NCBI GenBank assembly: GCA_013399305.1
Contig: VXAI01000013.1
Location: 8,710,221 to 8,774,220 of the forward strand
Direction: 5' to 3'
DNA from: Rostratula benghalensis
Taxonomy: Eukaryota; Chordata; Aves; Charadriiformes; Rostratulidae
DNA length: 64,000 bases
Part shown: piece after piece, positions 35,161 to 50,180 of the stretch
How positions within the stretch are numbered: position 1 is the first letter of the stretch
How the letters are laid out: each line of letters starts with the position of its first letter
The notes under the pieces: generated by a model
What the model was told of the DNA's origin: nothing
The model's database searches: none
Seen by the model: only the letters and a program-made list of their open reading frames with translations
Program-made: the position numbers and the translations under genes

Positions 35161-38100
35161 GTAATTCTATGGGTATGTTCATACACAGCATAGCTCTGAA
35201 ACAGCAAAATATGGTAGGGCAGAAATTTCACTGCAGTCTTTTTACGTGGTTCTTCTTATCTGACTGGTCTGAGGATTCCCCTAAGGTTTTGGCCTTAGAC
35301 GTAAACAGAATACAGCATGGTCCATGACCTTATGAAGATATGGTCTTCAGAGACGGATGTCCAGAGGCTCATTTTTAAGTGCAGATTCAGCTACCATTTG
35401 AATACTACTTGTAGAAAAAACTTTCTCTTGTGCTCATACAAAGCACTGCTGACTTTGACTTATTTTCTGCAAGTGGTAAATTCCTAGAGAAATGCCACAG
35501 TTATTCCTGTTACAGAGTCTTTCAAGTGAGCTTCTAGGTAGCCAGAGCTTTTGAATCTCAACTGTATTGCATACTTGCCCTATGACTATTTTTTACTCTT
35601 AATTTTTTTGTTAAATTTCTACAGTTCAGTTATGTAGATATCCGTATACACATACATAGCTATATGGCATAACTTTATGATACAGACTGATGGCAGACTT
35701 TGTATCACCTTAAAAGTAATAAATAAATTGTGGGTCAGAAGATATGCCTACTCCTTCTCTCACATTACCCTTATTAAACAGCAAGGTGAGAAGTAGATTA
35801 AAAAACAGTCCCACTAAGTGCCTCATAAATCCCTCAGCTTCACTTTACCAAACTGAATTTTGTCTGACAATAAATCCTACCTTGTCTAGACTTATTGTTT
35901 AAGTAAATTTGTATCTGTGGAATAATCAAAAGCAAACCAATTATATTCAGGCATCTTTTTTATCCATCTGTTTGGATATAACTGTCTGTTAAATGGTGTT
36001 TGCATATGAAGCAATATTCTATTGTATGCATAGGTACTCAATTATTTAGATTATACATTTGAATAAACTGTGCAGTTAAAGGAGTACCCTTGTAATGCAG
36101 GACAATTACATTTTTCTAGCACAGTTTACAGGTTATTAAACTAATATCAATTTGGCCAACACAGCTGGATATAGGATCCTAACCTTCACCTGTGAAAGTT
36201 CTTTTCTTTAGGGGTACATTTTACCCCTACAATTATCAGTCATTGTTAGTCACTTCAAATTATATCAAATTATGTAAAAGGGTTATAGAAAAAGGCTTGT
36301 GTGAATAGAGACTACAAAAAAATTAATTTCACACTGAAGACTGTGCATTAAAATGTAGGTTAGCTTAATGCAGCTATAAAGTCCTGTCTACAGGCATGAT
36401 GGATCAGTCTAAAAGGTGCCCTGTCCATAAGAAAATGACTTTGTCTGACCAGCATAAGAAAATAACGTAGCATTGTGTTATACTGTGAAAAAGCAGTTCA
36501 CTGAATATCTCATCTTCCTAACAATCAGGGAATAATTATCACGTGTTGTTTTTTTTTTTTTCCCCAAAGGAGAATACAGTTGTCTTTATGTTGAAGAAAA
36601 CGAAGAAATCAAATAATATTAAACACACAGAAATCTGTGTCTGTCAGTCCTTGAAAGAAGTTTTCAGTAGCTAATTATGAATATCTATTCTGAGTGGTGT
36701 TGGGAAAGAGAGAGAGATTAATAAAATAACCTCACAGCTTCAGTATTCTTGGCACCTTCCTCTGCCTTGTACCTTGTAGAAGGTATACTTTGCACACGTA
36801 CAAATTGACTTTAAAATGGGATCTGTTCTTCTGCATCTGTTATACACCTGCATGTTCAAAGAGGCAGAACAGATATTTACGATGATCATCTATCAGCAAA
36901 ACCACGCTGAGAATCTGGAGCTGCACGGTGTTTGTCCACTTTGCACTTCTGCTAATGTTCTTTACTGAATACCTTTTCTGTCCTTCCCTTTGGCCATAAT
37001 TATTTTGAAACAACTACCTGGAAGAAAGAGATTGCACAACAAGAGCTATCTCCATAGTCCCCTCCATATTCATGGTAGGCAGATAAGATCCACAGAGGGT
37101 AAGTCAGAGCATCTAGAACTAGTTTCCTACTCAAAATCACCCTTAAGATAATCTTATCTATCTCCATTGATTATTTAACGACTCGTTAGTCTGTGATGGC
37201 CAACACAATTTGAATTTTTCACCATCTTGAGATCAAAAGAAGTATCATGATATTGCTAAATGTCTTTATACTATTTCAAGGGAATTAATGAACAAAATAT
37301 CCATACAGTCAGATTCAATAGCTCTGTACACTGTGAACGGCCCACTTAACCTCAGAATGCTACAGATTTACATATGACCCCATGGATGTGTAACTTGTCA
37401 TTTTTCGAACATGCCACAGTGTCTTCTTCTCCATTAAGCTGGTTGCTCTGCTTGTAACTGATGGCCGTTTTACTTTGCCTGACCAATGCTGCTCTCCTTA
37501 GTGATTGTCATAGAAAAGAACAGCTCAGTGAATGCTGGGAGCGTTTGCTGCAGCTGTATTTCACAGGGGAAGCTGGAAACCTTAGCAAACAGTTTGCTCT
37601 TAGATTCAGCTGGATGCTAGAAGTCTAGATTAACAAGATTAAAAAACCGCTTTGGAAATTGCACAATGACTCCACACCAAGATGGATTTTTTTTTCTAGT
37701 AGTAGTACCCATGAAGTTGCCTGCAAGGAGCTGACAGGCACTTTGAGAAGACAGAGCTACAGCTACCTAGGGAAAACCTGCTAAAGTATTTGTCTAGGCT
37801 GTTAGAAAGTACTGTCTGACCACTGCCCCCTTTCCTTCAGCTAAAAGTTGCTCAGGCCCCCCTGGTTTTGAGTATAGATCTGCATAAAACTGCCTTATTT
37901 TCTTCCCTGTGGGTTTCACCTCATGCTCCATTCAGCGATGACTGCCTGCCAGCAGAGCACAGCTCAGGAAACAACAAGGTGTTGCTTGACCCATGTTGGG
38001 AATACTGCTGGGGAAGAAGTACTTCTGCTTCAGAACACTGCTCTGATCTTGAACCTCGTTTTATCCATTTATCCATACAATCATGCCAGGGGACAAGGAA

Positions 38101-40740
38101 TCCCAGTAGTATCTTCCCAACTGCAAAGTGGAATTCAGCAGAACCAATCGGAGCCTCAGGAGTGAGGGAAGATTATCTTTTATAATACTAACACACATTC
38201 ACTGAGACCTTCAAAGTTATCCTCGTTCCCTTGGAGTTACAAGTGCAGAGCCCAAGCTCTGAGGTACCTGATGTGAAGCTGAAAGTGCTAAGCAAAAGGA
38301 CGAAAACTTCCCCAATACCTCCCTCTCCATGCCTGTAGGAAAGCAGCCGATGAGGAAACCTGGCACCAAATGCTGTCACGCAGAGCCATTGCCAAGGTGG
38401 CCTGGCCCCCTGAGATTGCCTTGCAAATGTAGGAAAGTCACACGAGGAAGTCACACCACAATTATTATGGCTCATTATAATTTTGTTACTGATCAAGTAA
38501 AATACCAGATTTCAAAGGCTGAATAGCATTTTGTTATTTTTCCCATCAGAAAGAACTACAAAATGAGACGATACCATGCAATAGACCTTTCGAACAGAAC
38601 TCTGAACCCATATATGAATTGCTAAAAATCTTTTCAAAGTTAAAAGTTTTAATATTCTAAATGAGACTGAAAGTTCAGTAATCACTGGCTGGCCACATCT
38701 GGCTTGTATGTGTTTCTATTTTCACTACTTTGAAGTGTGCCTTGGTAGATGGTGTGATATATTTTAAAAATTTTGTGCTTATAGTTATCATTTCTTTCTT
38801 TTTTTTTACTTTTCCTTTCTTTTTCCTCCCTACCCCCCACTTTCAGGATACAGAATAGATATAATGATGTAAAACTTGAAGGCTTTCTTTCACAGGTACA
38901 TTTTACGCTGTAGGTCCTATCTGAAAGACTTCTGAACCAGATCCACACACGGCAAAACTTCCAATCTCAGCTTCATCTCTCCTTCAGTTGAATAATAAGA
39001 TAAAAATAAATATATGGACACTCTAATGAGCTAGGTGTGTCTGGTTAAATTCCACTATGTATAATTTTTGCCCTTTGATAAAAGCCTTTAGAGTTTTAGT
39101 ACAAAATTACCCTTGACTCCTGCCAGCCATTCCACCATAACCCTTCAGTCGCACTTGTACTTTGCTCCCTCCAGGTCACTTGTAATTGGCCTCTTTTCTT
39201 TTGTGTTCGGTAACCTTCCAGTTTTTCTGCAGGCCTGTTCACAAGTGAATTGACACTAAAGAAAGAGTGGATAAAGGCAGACCTGAAGTCTGTGCAGAGG
39301 ATAGGTAAGGACTTGCATTCCTGAATACAAGTGGGTCAAAAAATACATCCTCAGAAGCTGCTGAGAGACCTGGTCCAGGGTATTATACTACTCCCAAGGA
39401 GTTACACTTTTTGAAATATGTCAGAAACTCTACTACTGTGAAGAGATCTGGAAATAATCTGTAAACTAGCTGTGATAAACTACTGCTTAGTAGACATTTC
39501 AGATATATATGGGCAAAGATCCTTAGGCAGGAGCCCTGTTGTTCTAAGATCTCTTCTGTGAGAGCTGTTGGCAGCACCCTCAACCATCATAGTATGATGC
39601 TGGCTTTTCTGTCAAAACGCCCAGGTGACAGCTTGGAAATAGCTTAAAAGCTGCAGATCTTCTGAGATGAATCTCCCCCTCTCTACTCCTCCCACCTCCC
39701 AGACATACACTGTGCCATTTTTTTTAAAAGGCAAAGGAAGGATATGGGCCTTAGGGATCTATTCATGAATAACTTATACAATGTTTACATGGGGATTTTT
39801 AGGTAGTTTGCTCAGAATTGTTTTGAATTGGCAGCATGAAATTGGTATGCATCGTAATGAGCTTTTCTTAGCAAAACAGGACATTGCAACACGTAGGGGT
39901 CTGCAGTCTGAAGGAGCAGCCAAGAAGCAACAATCAGGCACGAGAGGGGACACCACCAGGCAGGTAAAATAAAAGCATTGAGGGATTTGAAGCAGCACAG
40001 GAAGCTTGCACAAAGTGGAATATACTTTTATTCACTGTTAATTGTCCAATGGGTGTTGCTGGTCATTTCCTCTGATTTCAGCATGAGGTGATTAAAAAGT
40101 CAATCAGCAAAGGCTGAAAAGAAGTGCAGACCTAAATGCTGCAAAAACAATAAAGCAGGAAACATGTTTAATCACACATGGCTGAACCTCATCGTTCCTT
40201 TTGTCAGTCAGCTTTGTGGTACGTTAATGCTACCCAGAAGGTATGGTATTCAAAAAGACAGCATAATGTATCCGTAAACTCTCTTTTCATCATCTTTACT
40301 TATATTTTTTCAACCTTGCTTTTTTATTTTTCTCTTTCACTTCCCACAATTTTCAATCCATCTACTGCAAGAAGTGGGGTGAGAAGAGAAGGGGCAGCTG
40401 AGAGTAAGATTATGGTAGCCAGAATGCATATACTTACAATTGCTGTGTCAGCAGTTTTGCCATGTGTGGCAGTAAGGTACTCTGTGAGTTTGAGCTCCAC
40501 CTATGACCAGTTGGAGCAGAGACTGCCTCAGAGGTCAAAAAGAAGGTGAGCTGTGAGAGACTGGTGTTCTGTGAACACCAGTTGTATTTTGCAACTGGAA
40601 ATCAGAAGGGTTACAGAAAGCAACCTTTTATTTTCCTGTTTCCTTTTACGCACCCTCGCTACGGTACCATGAAATGGACCTGAACAAATCTTCTCCCACA
40701 AAAACACCCTCACCAAAGTAGCTGTAATGGAAAAAAAAAA

Positions 40741-40764
40741 ACCAAAACCAAAACCAAAACCAAG
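40741..40764 (+). repeat. (ACCAAA)4 microsatellite
   Basis: Four hexamer units, the last ending in G, follow an A run. Confidence 0.85.
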
Positions 40765-41360
40765 CAACCCACCTCTCATCCGGTCACTCTGGTTTGGGTT
40801 TTTTTTAATCCTCAGGGGAAAGATGTCAAAAAGCAGCACTGCTCCTTGACTTGCAGCCCTGGTTGTTGTAGGGTCAGCATGATTTACAGTGCTGTATGAC
40901 AGACCCCCACTTCAACCCACATGGGCTAGTGACTTGCATTCATGAAGCTAAACCATCGCTGCAAAGGAAAAAGGGACCATCGTAGACAAACTTAGCCAAA
41001 CTTGCAATAACTGTAATGGTAGCTTAGAGAACTGCTATGCATTCCAGGAATCTTGGGTAATCATGTAAATTTTGGTAGGCACACTCTGCACACTTAAATT
41101 TCTGACATGTCAATGAACTAAATGGTCTCAAATATCATCCTTCATTTTGATAAAAAATGATCATTTGTAACCTGCTTTCTATATATTACAACATTGATCA
41201 AAAAAGGAAAATAAAAAGGGGGAAAAAAAGAAAAGCAATGAGATAAAAAGTATGAAGAGTCTAAATATCCATACACTTCTGGAGAGCAGGCAAGACAAAC
41301 GTGGTTAAGAGCTCAAAAATTCCAGAAGTCAAAATGCTCAGTGGCTGCATTAGTAAATTA

Positions 41361-41384
41361 AAACAAACAAACAAACAAACAAAC
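41361..41384 (+). repeat. (AAAC)6 microsatellite
   Basis: Six perfect tetramer units. Confidence 0.9.
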
Positions 41385-43102
41385 ACTTTTTATTGAAAAT
41401 AAGATGTCTTGCTGATTCCATGTTCAGTTGGCTTTGAGTGCTGAGCCAACCTGAGGTCCAAGCAGAAAGGCTATACATTCATACAAGAATTGAAACCAGC
41501 TCTTTGGACTCTGCAGAGAATTGAAACAAGACCAAGACATGTGTCTGCTATGAATACCTGTGCCCCATTGGAAGCAATCTTAACATTTACTATTTGGCCA
41601 GAAGCTGCAAAAGACTAGTCAACTATTTACTCGGAGGCTGGAATGCTACTAACTATAAATATCTCCAGACTTGTGTTTGCCAACAAACCTCTGAAATGGT
41701 GCCATTTGCTGCAGCACTCAAAACTCTGGTGTCACACACATGTATATATTGGAGTGCTGCTAGAGAAACGAAGCAGCTGCCTGAAATAAAATCAGAGGGG
41801 GAACTCCTCACGCCGGTGTTTTAAAATACAAAACTTATTGACACTTTTAATTTCTTTTCTTACGTGATCAACAGCAACAAAATAGGAAAGATTATATAAA
41901 GAAGCTTTATAGGTTTGTTACTTAGTTTTGTTGTTTCATTTTCAGATCTTTCATTTTGTGTCATGTTGTCTTTTTTTTCCAAAACTTTTAAAACTATAAC
42001 AGAAGTGCACAGGCTTCTGTACATTAAAAAAATTATTGACAAATGGCACGGTATTCTACTTTGACACTGTTACAAATACATTACCAACATTTATCCCTAA
42101 AACAGTAGCTCTGGGATTTAGCTTTTATAATGTTCTGGGAAATGTCCTGAAGATGAAGTGTTTTGTCTCATTTTTCAAAGAAGTTTTGCAATACAGGAAA
42201 AGAAGTAGCCTATTAATGACTAAACATAATATTCCTCAACATCCCCTGCTATTACAACAGCAGGAAAGTTGAGAAAATTTTTTAAAATGAATTGCAGTGT
42301 TTCGTAAATGGGAACAAACCTCTGTTACCACAACAAAATTCTGTCAAGTTTAGAGGTTTATTAGTATATGTAAGCACAATAATATAATATATTTATATAT
42401 ATTATAATTGCACAGAACAAAAAAGAAAAAAACTCTAGAAACTATATTCTTTTTACCTCGCTTTTTTGTAGTTTTGAAGAAGCAACAGGAAGGAAAGGCA
42501 AGGCAAGGCAACGGTAGACTTCCCTGAAGTACATTTATTTATCTGAACACTGTCCATTTTGAAGTAACATTGGAGCAACCTGTAACATGAAGAGTGACTG
42601 TGAAGAGAGTAGTTAAGGTAAGTAGTCTGTAGTTTCCTAAAGGAGTCCTACTACCATGCAGATACAATTTTACCTACACTTAAACAGTAGAAAATCTCAG
42701 TAATCAGCAGTTGGCAGATTTTTTTAAAATGGCCAGTATTTATTCAGTGAGTACAAAAAGTAACCAAATGACAACAATAATAACAGTGAGAGAAAAAGAA
42801 AGAAGAACCCAGGTCACATATTATCCAACGTCTGAATCAAAAAGGTAATTTGCTTCTTTTTCATTACGGAAGCTGTGTTTAATTAAGGTGTTTTTGCTTA
42901 TTTTCTGACAAAGTTCCATCACAAATGAAATAAAGGAAGTGGCTCCTGCGAAAGTTGCAAAAGACTAAGACACCAGTTAAATTCAGAGCTTCCCGTTTGC
43001 TTTGTGAAGTGCCAAACCTGATGTCTGCAGCCACCCCTATGTCGAAGGAGGACTAGAATCCCCCAAATCCCTTTAAATAGCTCACCAAGTGCTATTTTTA
43101 AT

Positions 43103-43370
43103 GTAGAGGTGAAGGGTGCACTCTGAGAGAAGCATTCACATCTTCATCAGACACAAGGCTGCTAACAAAGCTGTCACCTCCACCCCTCCCACAGCCACCA
43201 ATGTCACCATTTGCAGCTCCAGTGCCAGCACCTTCAGCGCCTCAATCATCTCCGATACGGCCCCCTCCATCATCAGCACCGATGAATTTCTCACTATTAC
43301 TGCTCCTGATACAAGTCTCGCCAGCAGCCCTTTTAAACACCTTTGAGCCTCTCCTTCTTTCTCTCTCACA
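43103..43370 (+). other. C-rich, strand-skewed patch open in several frames
   Basis: Positions 43160-43330 have many C and few G on the plus strand and retain CpGs. One plus frame encodes a proline-rich peptide (SPPPLPQPPMSPF, APVPAPSAPQ, RPPPSSAP), another a Ser/Thr-rich peptide, and a minus frame (43136-43369) is also open. All three cannot be genes. A patch with few A and T simply has few stops. No ATG with good context or splice site was fixed, and no family is recognised. It could be a diverged exon or a regulatory segment. Confidence 0.2.
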
Positions 43371-46300
43371 TTGAAACATTTCAGCTGACAGTCTATTTTT
43401 TAAACACTCAAGTGCTGGCTTTTAAAGCATTTGATGTCTCTAGCATTTCAGCCCCTTTCTTCACACCTTCGGCTCATAGGGCCAAGTGATATGTGAGGAA
43501 TTTCTTTTGGTTTCCAAAAAAAATATCCTTTGTTTTCTTTTCACAAGAATTCACCTCATGCCCATGTTTAGCTGAAGCACAGTGAAAAAAGAACAAACTT
43601 TGTATAGTATTATCAGAAAATATCAACACAGCGCATGCACTGAATTGCTGAAAGACAAAGGGTTTATCAGCACTAAAAATGTCTTTAATTTGTGAAAACT
43701 GGAAATTTTCCAGAATGGCTTGCTTATTAACTTAACCATTGAACACAGGCCTTAAATTGCTGTTTATGAGATTTCTATAAACATCAGAGGTGTTTTTTTT
43801 CTCTTACTTATCTGCATGTATTTTTAAATCAGAGAGTCATTAGAAAAATTAATTATTATTTTTCAGCTCAAAAATATGTACATTGCCCTTCTTGTTGAAT
43901 ATTGTCTGCTGTATAGCTTTTCCTCAGAATCTGTGAAACTGTAGAATAACAGAGTGAACCAACAAGGTTAAAATTAAATGGAAAACCTATATATATACTA
44001 TGTGCTTCTGCTGCTGTTTACATAAAGTGAACGTTTCTTTCCTGTTTGTAAAAGCTGATCACAAAAACGAGTACCTCAATTAATGCACATCTTTAGAATG
44101 AATTATGCATTTCCCTAATGGGCATAAGAAGTAGGAAAACAAGGTGCCATCATTAATTTGGAACACAGTAAGTTCAGGGAAACTCATCTGTCCTAGTAAA
44201 CTGAAAATCCTCGCAAACCTTGTATTAAATGTCAACATCTACACGACAGCTCACCTTCGACCACATGATAAGCTGGATGTGTGTCTCGCTTTTGTTGTCT
44301 GCACACAGCAGATTTTACTTTGGAGTAAATAACTAATTATTTTTTTTTTTAGCAATTGAAATATTTTTAGGTAGTCAGCGATTTGTTGGCGGCCATGCCA
44401 CTTTGCAAGAAGATATACTTTCTTTTAGAACTCTTCCCCAGAGCTTAATGCTGCTACCTATATCCCCATGTAATTACTGGGGAGCATCAGGAATCTATGT
44501 TTATGCTCCTTACTCAGAATTTGGAGATGTGTTTTAAGCCTGTGGAGAAAATATTTGATTAGTCCTCAAGGAAACGACTAACCAAAAGTCTTCAGACTAC
44601 TTAGTGGTGTAAGATATCTTCAGAAGAGCTGTTTGTTACAGATTTTACATTTACCTGTTTTTAAAATCAGGCAATTTTAATGTATTTCACTCTGGGCCAC
44701 CAGAATAATTAATAGCTTCCAAATGTCTTTGACACTGAATTGACTTAGTCATTCAACCTGGTAATATACAAAATAGGCCAAGAATTTGACCCTACCTATT
44801 TAGGTAGAAATCAACCCCAAAGGGAAAAAAGAAGTAAAATATCATCCATCTTCCTCGCTCCTTCACTGGACTCAGCTGTTCTCACTGACACCGAAAGCAC
44901 AAGTTCTTATTTCTGCAAAAGGAGATTAGGATCAAATGCAATAACACCATGCATACAATCATATATTCCTGACCTCAGAGAAATATAGGGGATTTTTAGC
45001 TATGCTTTGAATCCTTTTGTTTATTTCTTCATTTAAACAACATGCAGTCATCTGAGTTTGCTAATCTTTTTAGGATTCAGCTACACTCTTCATTTGGGAT
45101 ATTTTGATTAAAAATTATTAATGCCATAACAACAGGTGATAGCAAAAAATTTACAGTGAGAAAATACCAAATTAGAAATCTGAGGTCTCTTACCTCTTTA
45201 ATTACTTGAAGTGCAACACAAGAAAAACAAACCAAAGAGCAAAGTGGGTGTTGATGAAGTAAAGAAATTCATAAGTTCCTGAGATGAATTTGACAATTCA
45301 GTAGAACATTGGAAACACTAGTCTAATCCCATGTACATTTTTTACGAGTCACAACTAATTCCATCAGTTTATAGAAGCAAATTCAAAACTTGCTTGGAGA
45401 CTGACATCCTGAGTTATTCACAGATATGGCTAATTGTCAGCAAATACAACACTTACAGTGGTGCTCACCATCTGCAGTATTTCAGGTTGACCTGTTGTTC
45501 CTACAAAGGATAATGTGTAAAACAGCTTTGTGGGATGGAAGATTCTGTTGTCTATCTGCTATGACACAACTGTCTCATGACTTCTTTACATGAACTGCAT
45601 TTTGAAGTTGAATGGTGGAGACCAACAACTTCTGAAACTGGTTATCTGCTCAATGTGTAAGTATCCAAGGTGCAGCCTTGTGCTAAACACCCACTTCACT
45701 TAAGTCTCATTAGAATCTGGGGCTCAAATATTTATTTACCCGTCTTTTGTTTTGTCTAATGTTCTTCAGATTTCACACACAGAAGGAAGTCACATAGGGT
45801 TCATATGAAGGTGATCTGCTTTTATGTGAAGAACGAATATCCCTATTCTTTATGGGGTAGGAGGATGGTAAAGCAGTTTTGTATTTTTGGTTACCCTCCC
45901 AGCAGAAGAAACAATAACCATAGGGCAAACTCAGACCTTTCTGTGTGTATCTTGACATCAAGTTGTGCCACCTTGCTTTGGACCCAGATTGTTACTTTCA
46001 CCGAAATCCCACTTTCCACTTTTCTGTATTTGACCTGGCCCTTGAAAGGAAGACTAAGAAATCCAGCTTACATTTGAGTTACTGAGATAGTGCCTTCTCA
46101 ACAAGGCTGATGCTGCAGTGGGAGACAATGGCACAATATCTGAAAAGTAGGCTACTGATGCTAATGGACCATCGCCTGTGTTTTTTCTACTGTATTCACA
46201 GTCAGACCAATCTCTCCAGTTTTGCCTAAAGGTACCTTTGTGTTACCGGAGAGTACTTTCTACACTCTCTACAGGAGAGTGTGACTAATTTCCTTCTTGT

Positions 46301-47606
46301 TCATTGCCTCTTCGCCGCACACATAGATTTTTGAAAGCCTGTCTTAGATGGTCTTCTAATTTGGCCCAGTTTGGTACTACAGCCTGCTGGCCCAAAACCC
46401 CCTGATTCACTGTCGTTCCCGTAATCCCTCAGTGACCACTTTATTGCCTGTCTCTTGTGGTCACCCAAATCTTCACATTCTCTGATATGTCTAGGGACCC
46501 AGGCTTATAAAAGATAACATCTATTCCAAATGTGATTCCTACATATGAGCAGCACTCCTTGCTAGCTAAGTTCCACCCAAACAAATCACTTTGCAGTATC
46601 AGGGCGTTAAGTCTTAACTGAATATCTACCAAATATAACTAACACCCTTCTTCATTTCTCTAAGGGAGCTGATTCGCCTTCATAACTCTTGCTGCCGTGG
46701 ACGTTCATTTAACATTCTGACATAATCTAGTGCCTCACTGCGTGATGCTGATGATGTTTTTGTCAATGTGAAGAATGCAGTACAATTGTTGCAGAAATTG
46801 TCTAAGAAACTGAGACCTTAATATGTACCATCTGTTTTACAAAAAAGCTCAATGCGGTAATGCATTTGCAATACCAGAAGCAATATCTCTAAGACATGAA
46901 ATGAACATATGCTGTCTAAGAGCCTTCAGGCTGACATTGAAAAAGAGAAAAGATAGTACTTCAAGGCAAATATTGTCCCAATAGAAAGACTGCCAGAACC
47001 AATATGGCTCAGTCTATTGACAAGTCTCTGGTGAACAACATCATATAAAGACATGCACATTGTTATGGGTTGTACAGCTCTATGCCCTATTTTTTTCAGC
47101 TTGGGAAAAAAAGTAAGAGAACACCTTCACTGTCACACTGGCTATTCTTCTGTTTCAGATCAACAGATGGTGTCAGATGAAGACATCCTATCCATTATTC
47201 TTTGATTAACTGCTTTTTTTTTAAAACAAGTCAATGAAACTCACACTAGTTCCTTGTACTAGGTTAAGTGAGCAGCCTGCTTGGAAAGAAAAATCTGAAA
47301 GAAGACTCTGCTTTCTAGTGTATTTTTTTTTATTCCTAAATTAATGCATTTTATGCATGAAGATATCTGTGATTCTGAAGCTAAAATGGTATTGAAACTA
47401 CAATAGCTAGTAATGAATTTTATACATACCAGAAGATACAGTAATTTTCTTTTAAAATCCTTACAGGAAAGGATCTAAGTTATTGTCCTGTCAGCCACAG
47501 TTTATACCAACATGATTCTATATTCTTTTCATAGAACAAATAAACAAAAAATTGCTATGTTACATAAACAACTATCTTTGGCTGATGTTTTATTTGTCTT
47601 CCATTA

Positions 47607-47657
47607 CAAAAAACCCCAAAAACAAAACAAAAAACCCCCAACAAACAAACAAAAAAA
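47607..47657 (+). repeat. A-rich AAAAC/AAAC low-complexity tract
   Basis: A stretch built almost only of A and C, with CCCC and CCCCC islands and AAAC units. Confidence 0.8.
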
Positions 47658-49586
47658 GACAAGTAGCTCCTTCTAATTTCGCCAATTTAGGCACATTCTC
47701 TGAATATGACTCCTCAAAAGATATTTTGGTCTGCTAGATTTGGGGGAGGCAAGGCGGGTGGCAGTAAGGGTGGGATACATAAGACATTTATTGAATATTT
47801 TATACTCTAAACATTTGGGTTTTCAAGCAATTTATAACTAAAGGAGGAGGGAACTATTATACTTTATAATTTGCTGCTGTCCATAATAACATCAAGACTT
47901 TTCACGATGTAAAGGAATCTAGCCAGTTCTTTTTGAAGTTAATGTCAGGGTTCTTTCAGCAACGGTTACTTAAAAAAATATTATTTCAGGAACTCTCCTG
48001 TTTTTTTCTGTCTAAAATACTCAGGGATATTTAAAGATATTACTTGGTATGTGTATGAAGCAGACTAGATTAAAGTTTGAGGTTTTAGGTATTATTCCAT
48101 TAGGGTTCTCCTGATGCCTTTAAAGTTGTAGCATCCCAAAAATGAAGTAACGCACTGATAACATGGGCCCATGTTTGTAGATCTGGAACATACATGATGG
48201 AATGTAATGGCTTCACACATAAAGATGGCTGCAACCTTGTTAAATTCCTACAGTCAAACAAGGATTCAGGAAATCCACAGCATTTCTCTTGTGGATTTTA
48301 TCAGTTCCACAGGAGGGAGTCTTTCTTCTACAGATTATAGATGCTACAAGCACGCTAAAGTAGCTTGTAAACACTGGTTGAGGAAGCTACCCTTCCTTAG
48401 ATCTCAGAAACTCTGCAGGAGGCAGCTCTTCCACTACAGAGCTTAGAAGCACAGGCTATTTTAAGTACAGTATAATTCTAATTAACTACACCATCAATTA
48501 TGTCAAACAAGGGCACAATCACTGACCTTTCACTAAAGGCAAAGCCATCAAAGCAGGAATTTTTATACTATGTAAAGAAACAAGACCAAAGGAAGACCTC
48601 ACATCACCATCTCTAGAGACTGTGGTAGATATAGACTTCACAGGAGTGGAGGAACCTAGTAACCACCAGACTGTTTCTCTGTCATATGGTCAATTGTCGG
48701 CTCTGTAATGAGAGGTTCTTCCTCCCAAATCTGCCCAGTGTTTGGTAAGTTCTGTGCATTCAAGGATTTCAAGACTAAGGTGCTCACTTCTTCTTATAAG
48801 GCTTTTTCTATATTCAGAAAAATAAGGCAGTTTCAGACACAAACCCTTTTTGAATACCCAAGAGCTGCTGTGAGAACCAGGAGAAAGCAAACCAAAACAA
48901 TAGCAAACTTTGTTTAGGAAAGAAATATCAGCAAAAAGCTTTGCTATTACACCCAGTCACAGAAGAACTAATATACTTATTATTAGTATACTATATCTAT
49001 AAGAAAACTGCATAGGCAAATGAACAATAAAGACTGACAACTAGTTGAGTTACATGCTGTTATGGGACTTTTGGAGACTATTTCGAAATCCATAAAACTT
49101 AGCAAGGAAGAGCCTAACTCTCCTCATTGACTGTAGTGGAAACCTGGATGATTCCCTTAACCTGGACACCTGTCTTTTAAATTGCTAAAGTTAGATAAAA
49201 TGAACAATAGCTTGCACTGTGAGGAAGAGACTCAGGGCTTGAGCAAACTCCACCGATCTTCCCCTTTGTCCTCCTTCCCCTCATTCCCATAAATATCTGC
49301 TTTGCTGACTGCCCTATTGTTAAAGAGTGGAGAATGCTTCAATTTCTCTGACAATTTGATATTGCCTTACCAAAAGCTCATATTGCACAACATGCTGCAA
49401 TTGCTGCTCTGAAATGCTTCATTTGAGTCTTGAACTGCAAGTGTTATTATTGCAAATAACCACTGTTTGCCTTCCATTTTCAGTAGCACCGGGACTGTAT
49501 GAGAACGAGTCTGTTCAGACTCAGGGAAAAGTAGGTTTTCTTTGGAAATCTGGACCAAGAGCTAAAACAAGGCAAAAAGTATAAAT

Positions 49587-49638
49587 TAAAAAAAAAACCA
49601 ACCAAGCCAAACCCAACAAACAAACCAAACAAACACAA
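49587..49638 (+). repeat. A/C-rich (AAAC-like) low-complexity tract
   Basis: An A run followed by ACCAACCAAGCC and AACAAAC units. Confidence 0.75.
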
Positions 49639-50161
49639 AGAAGAATTTAAGAAAAGGGCAGTATAAGGAAATGAACAGGACAGGACAGAAGGATGCCTGT
49701 CTGTCTAGGGCACCTCATAAGGCAAAGCAATTTAACAAGCAATCTGAAGGTACCTCTTTCTTTAGGCACAGAGAGAATTAAGAATATGTTCTCCCTTCCA
49801 TTAGATCGTTATGCATGATCCAGCATGGAAAAAAATTACACCACTGAAGGCCATACAGTCCTCAGCAGATTTACAGTTGAGCTTTACTCTGGTCTCTTTT
49901 TTTTGATGCTATTGTCATTCGGTCATTCCTCTATATTTTGATGAATTATTGGAATTCTTTGAAATCTGGGGGAATACCAGAAAATCTTTAAGCATCACTG
50001 TTATTTTTAAAAACTCACTGTTTTTGTCTTGTAGGACTGGCTTCCTTTTTCTTGTAAGTCCTGTGGTAAAAGTTGACTCATATACATCCATTTTTCTTCA
50101 GTATCTCTGTCACCACTGTTGTCACAGATATTGAAAAAGAAAAATAAATAAAGAAAAGCAA

Positions 50162-50180
50162 GCAAACAAACAAACAAAAC
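50162..50180 (+). repeat. (AAAC)n short microsatellite
   Basis: GCAAACAAACAAACAAAAC, about four tetramer units. Confidence 0.75.

Larger units (their letters stand above)
35161..43102. other. Long non-coding stretch, no gene seen
   Basis: About 8 kb. It holds a T13 tract (36549-36561), a GC-richer patch at 37830-38430 with overlapping unrecognised frames on both strands (37868-38185 begins at TTG), the simple repeats at 40741 and 41361, and an AT palindrome-like tract near 42380-42415. The 123-codon frame 40178-40549 is ATG-started, with a hydrophobic stretch (SLFIIFTYIFSTLLFYFSLSL) but no known family. Confidence 0.55.
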
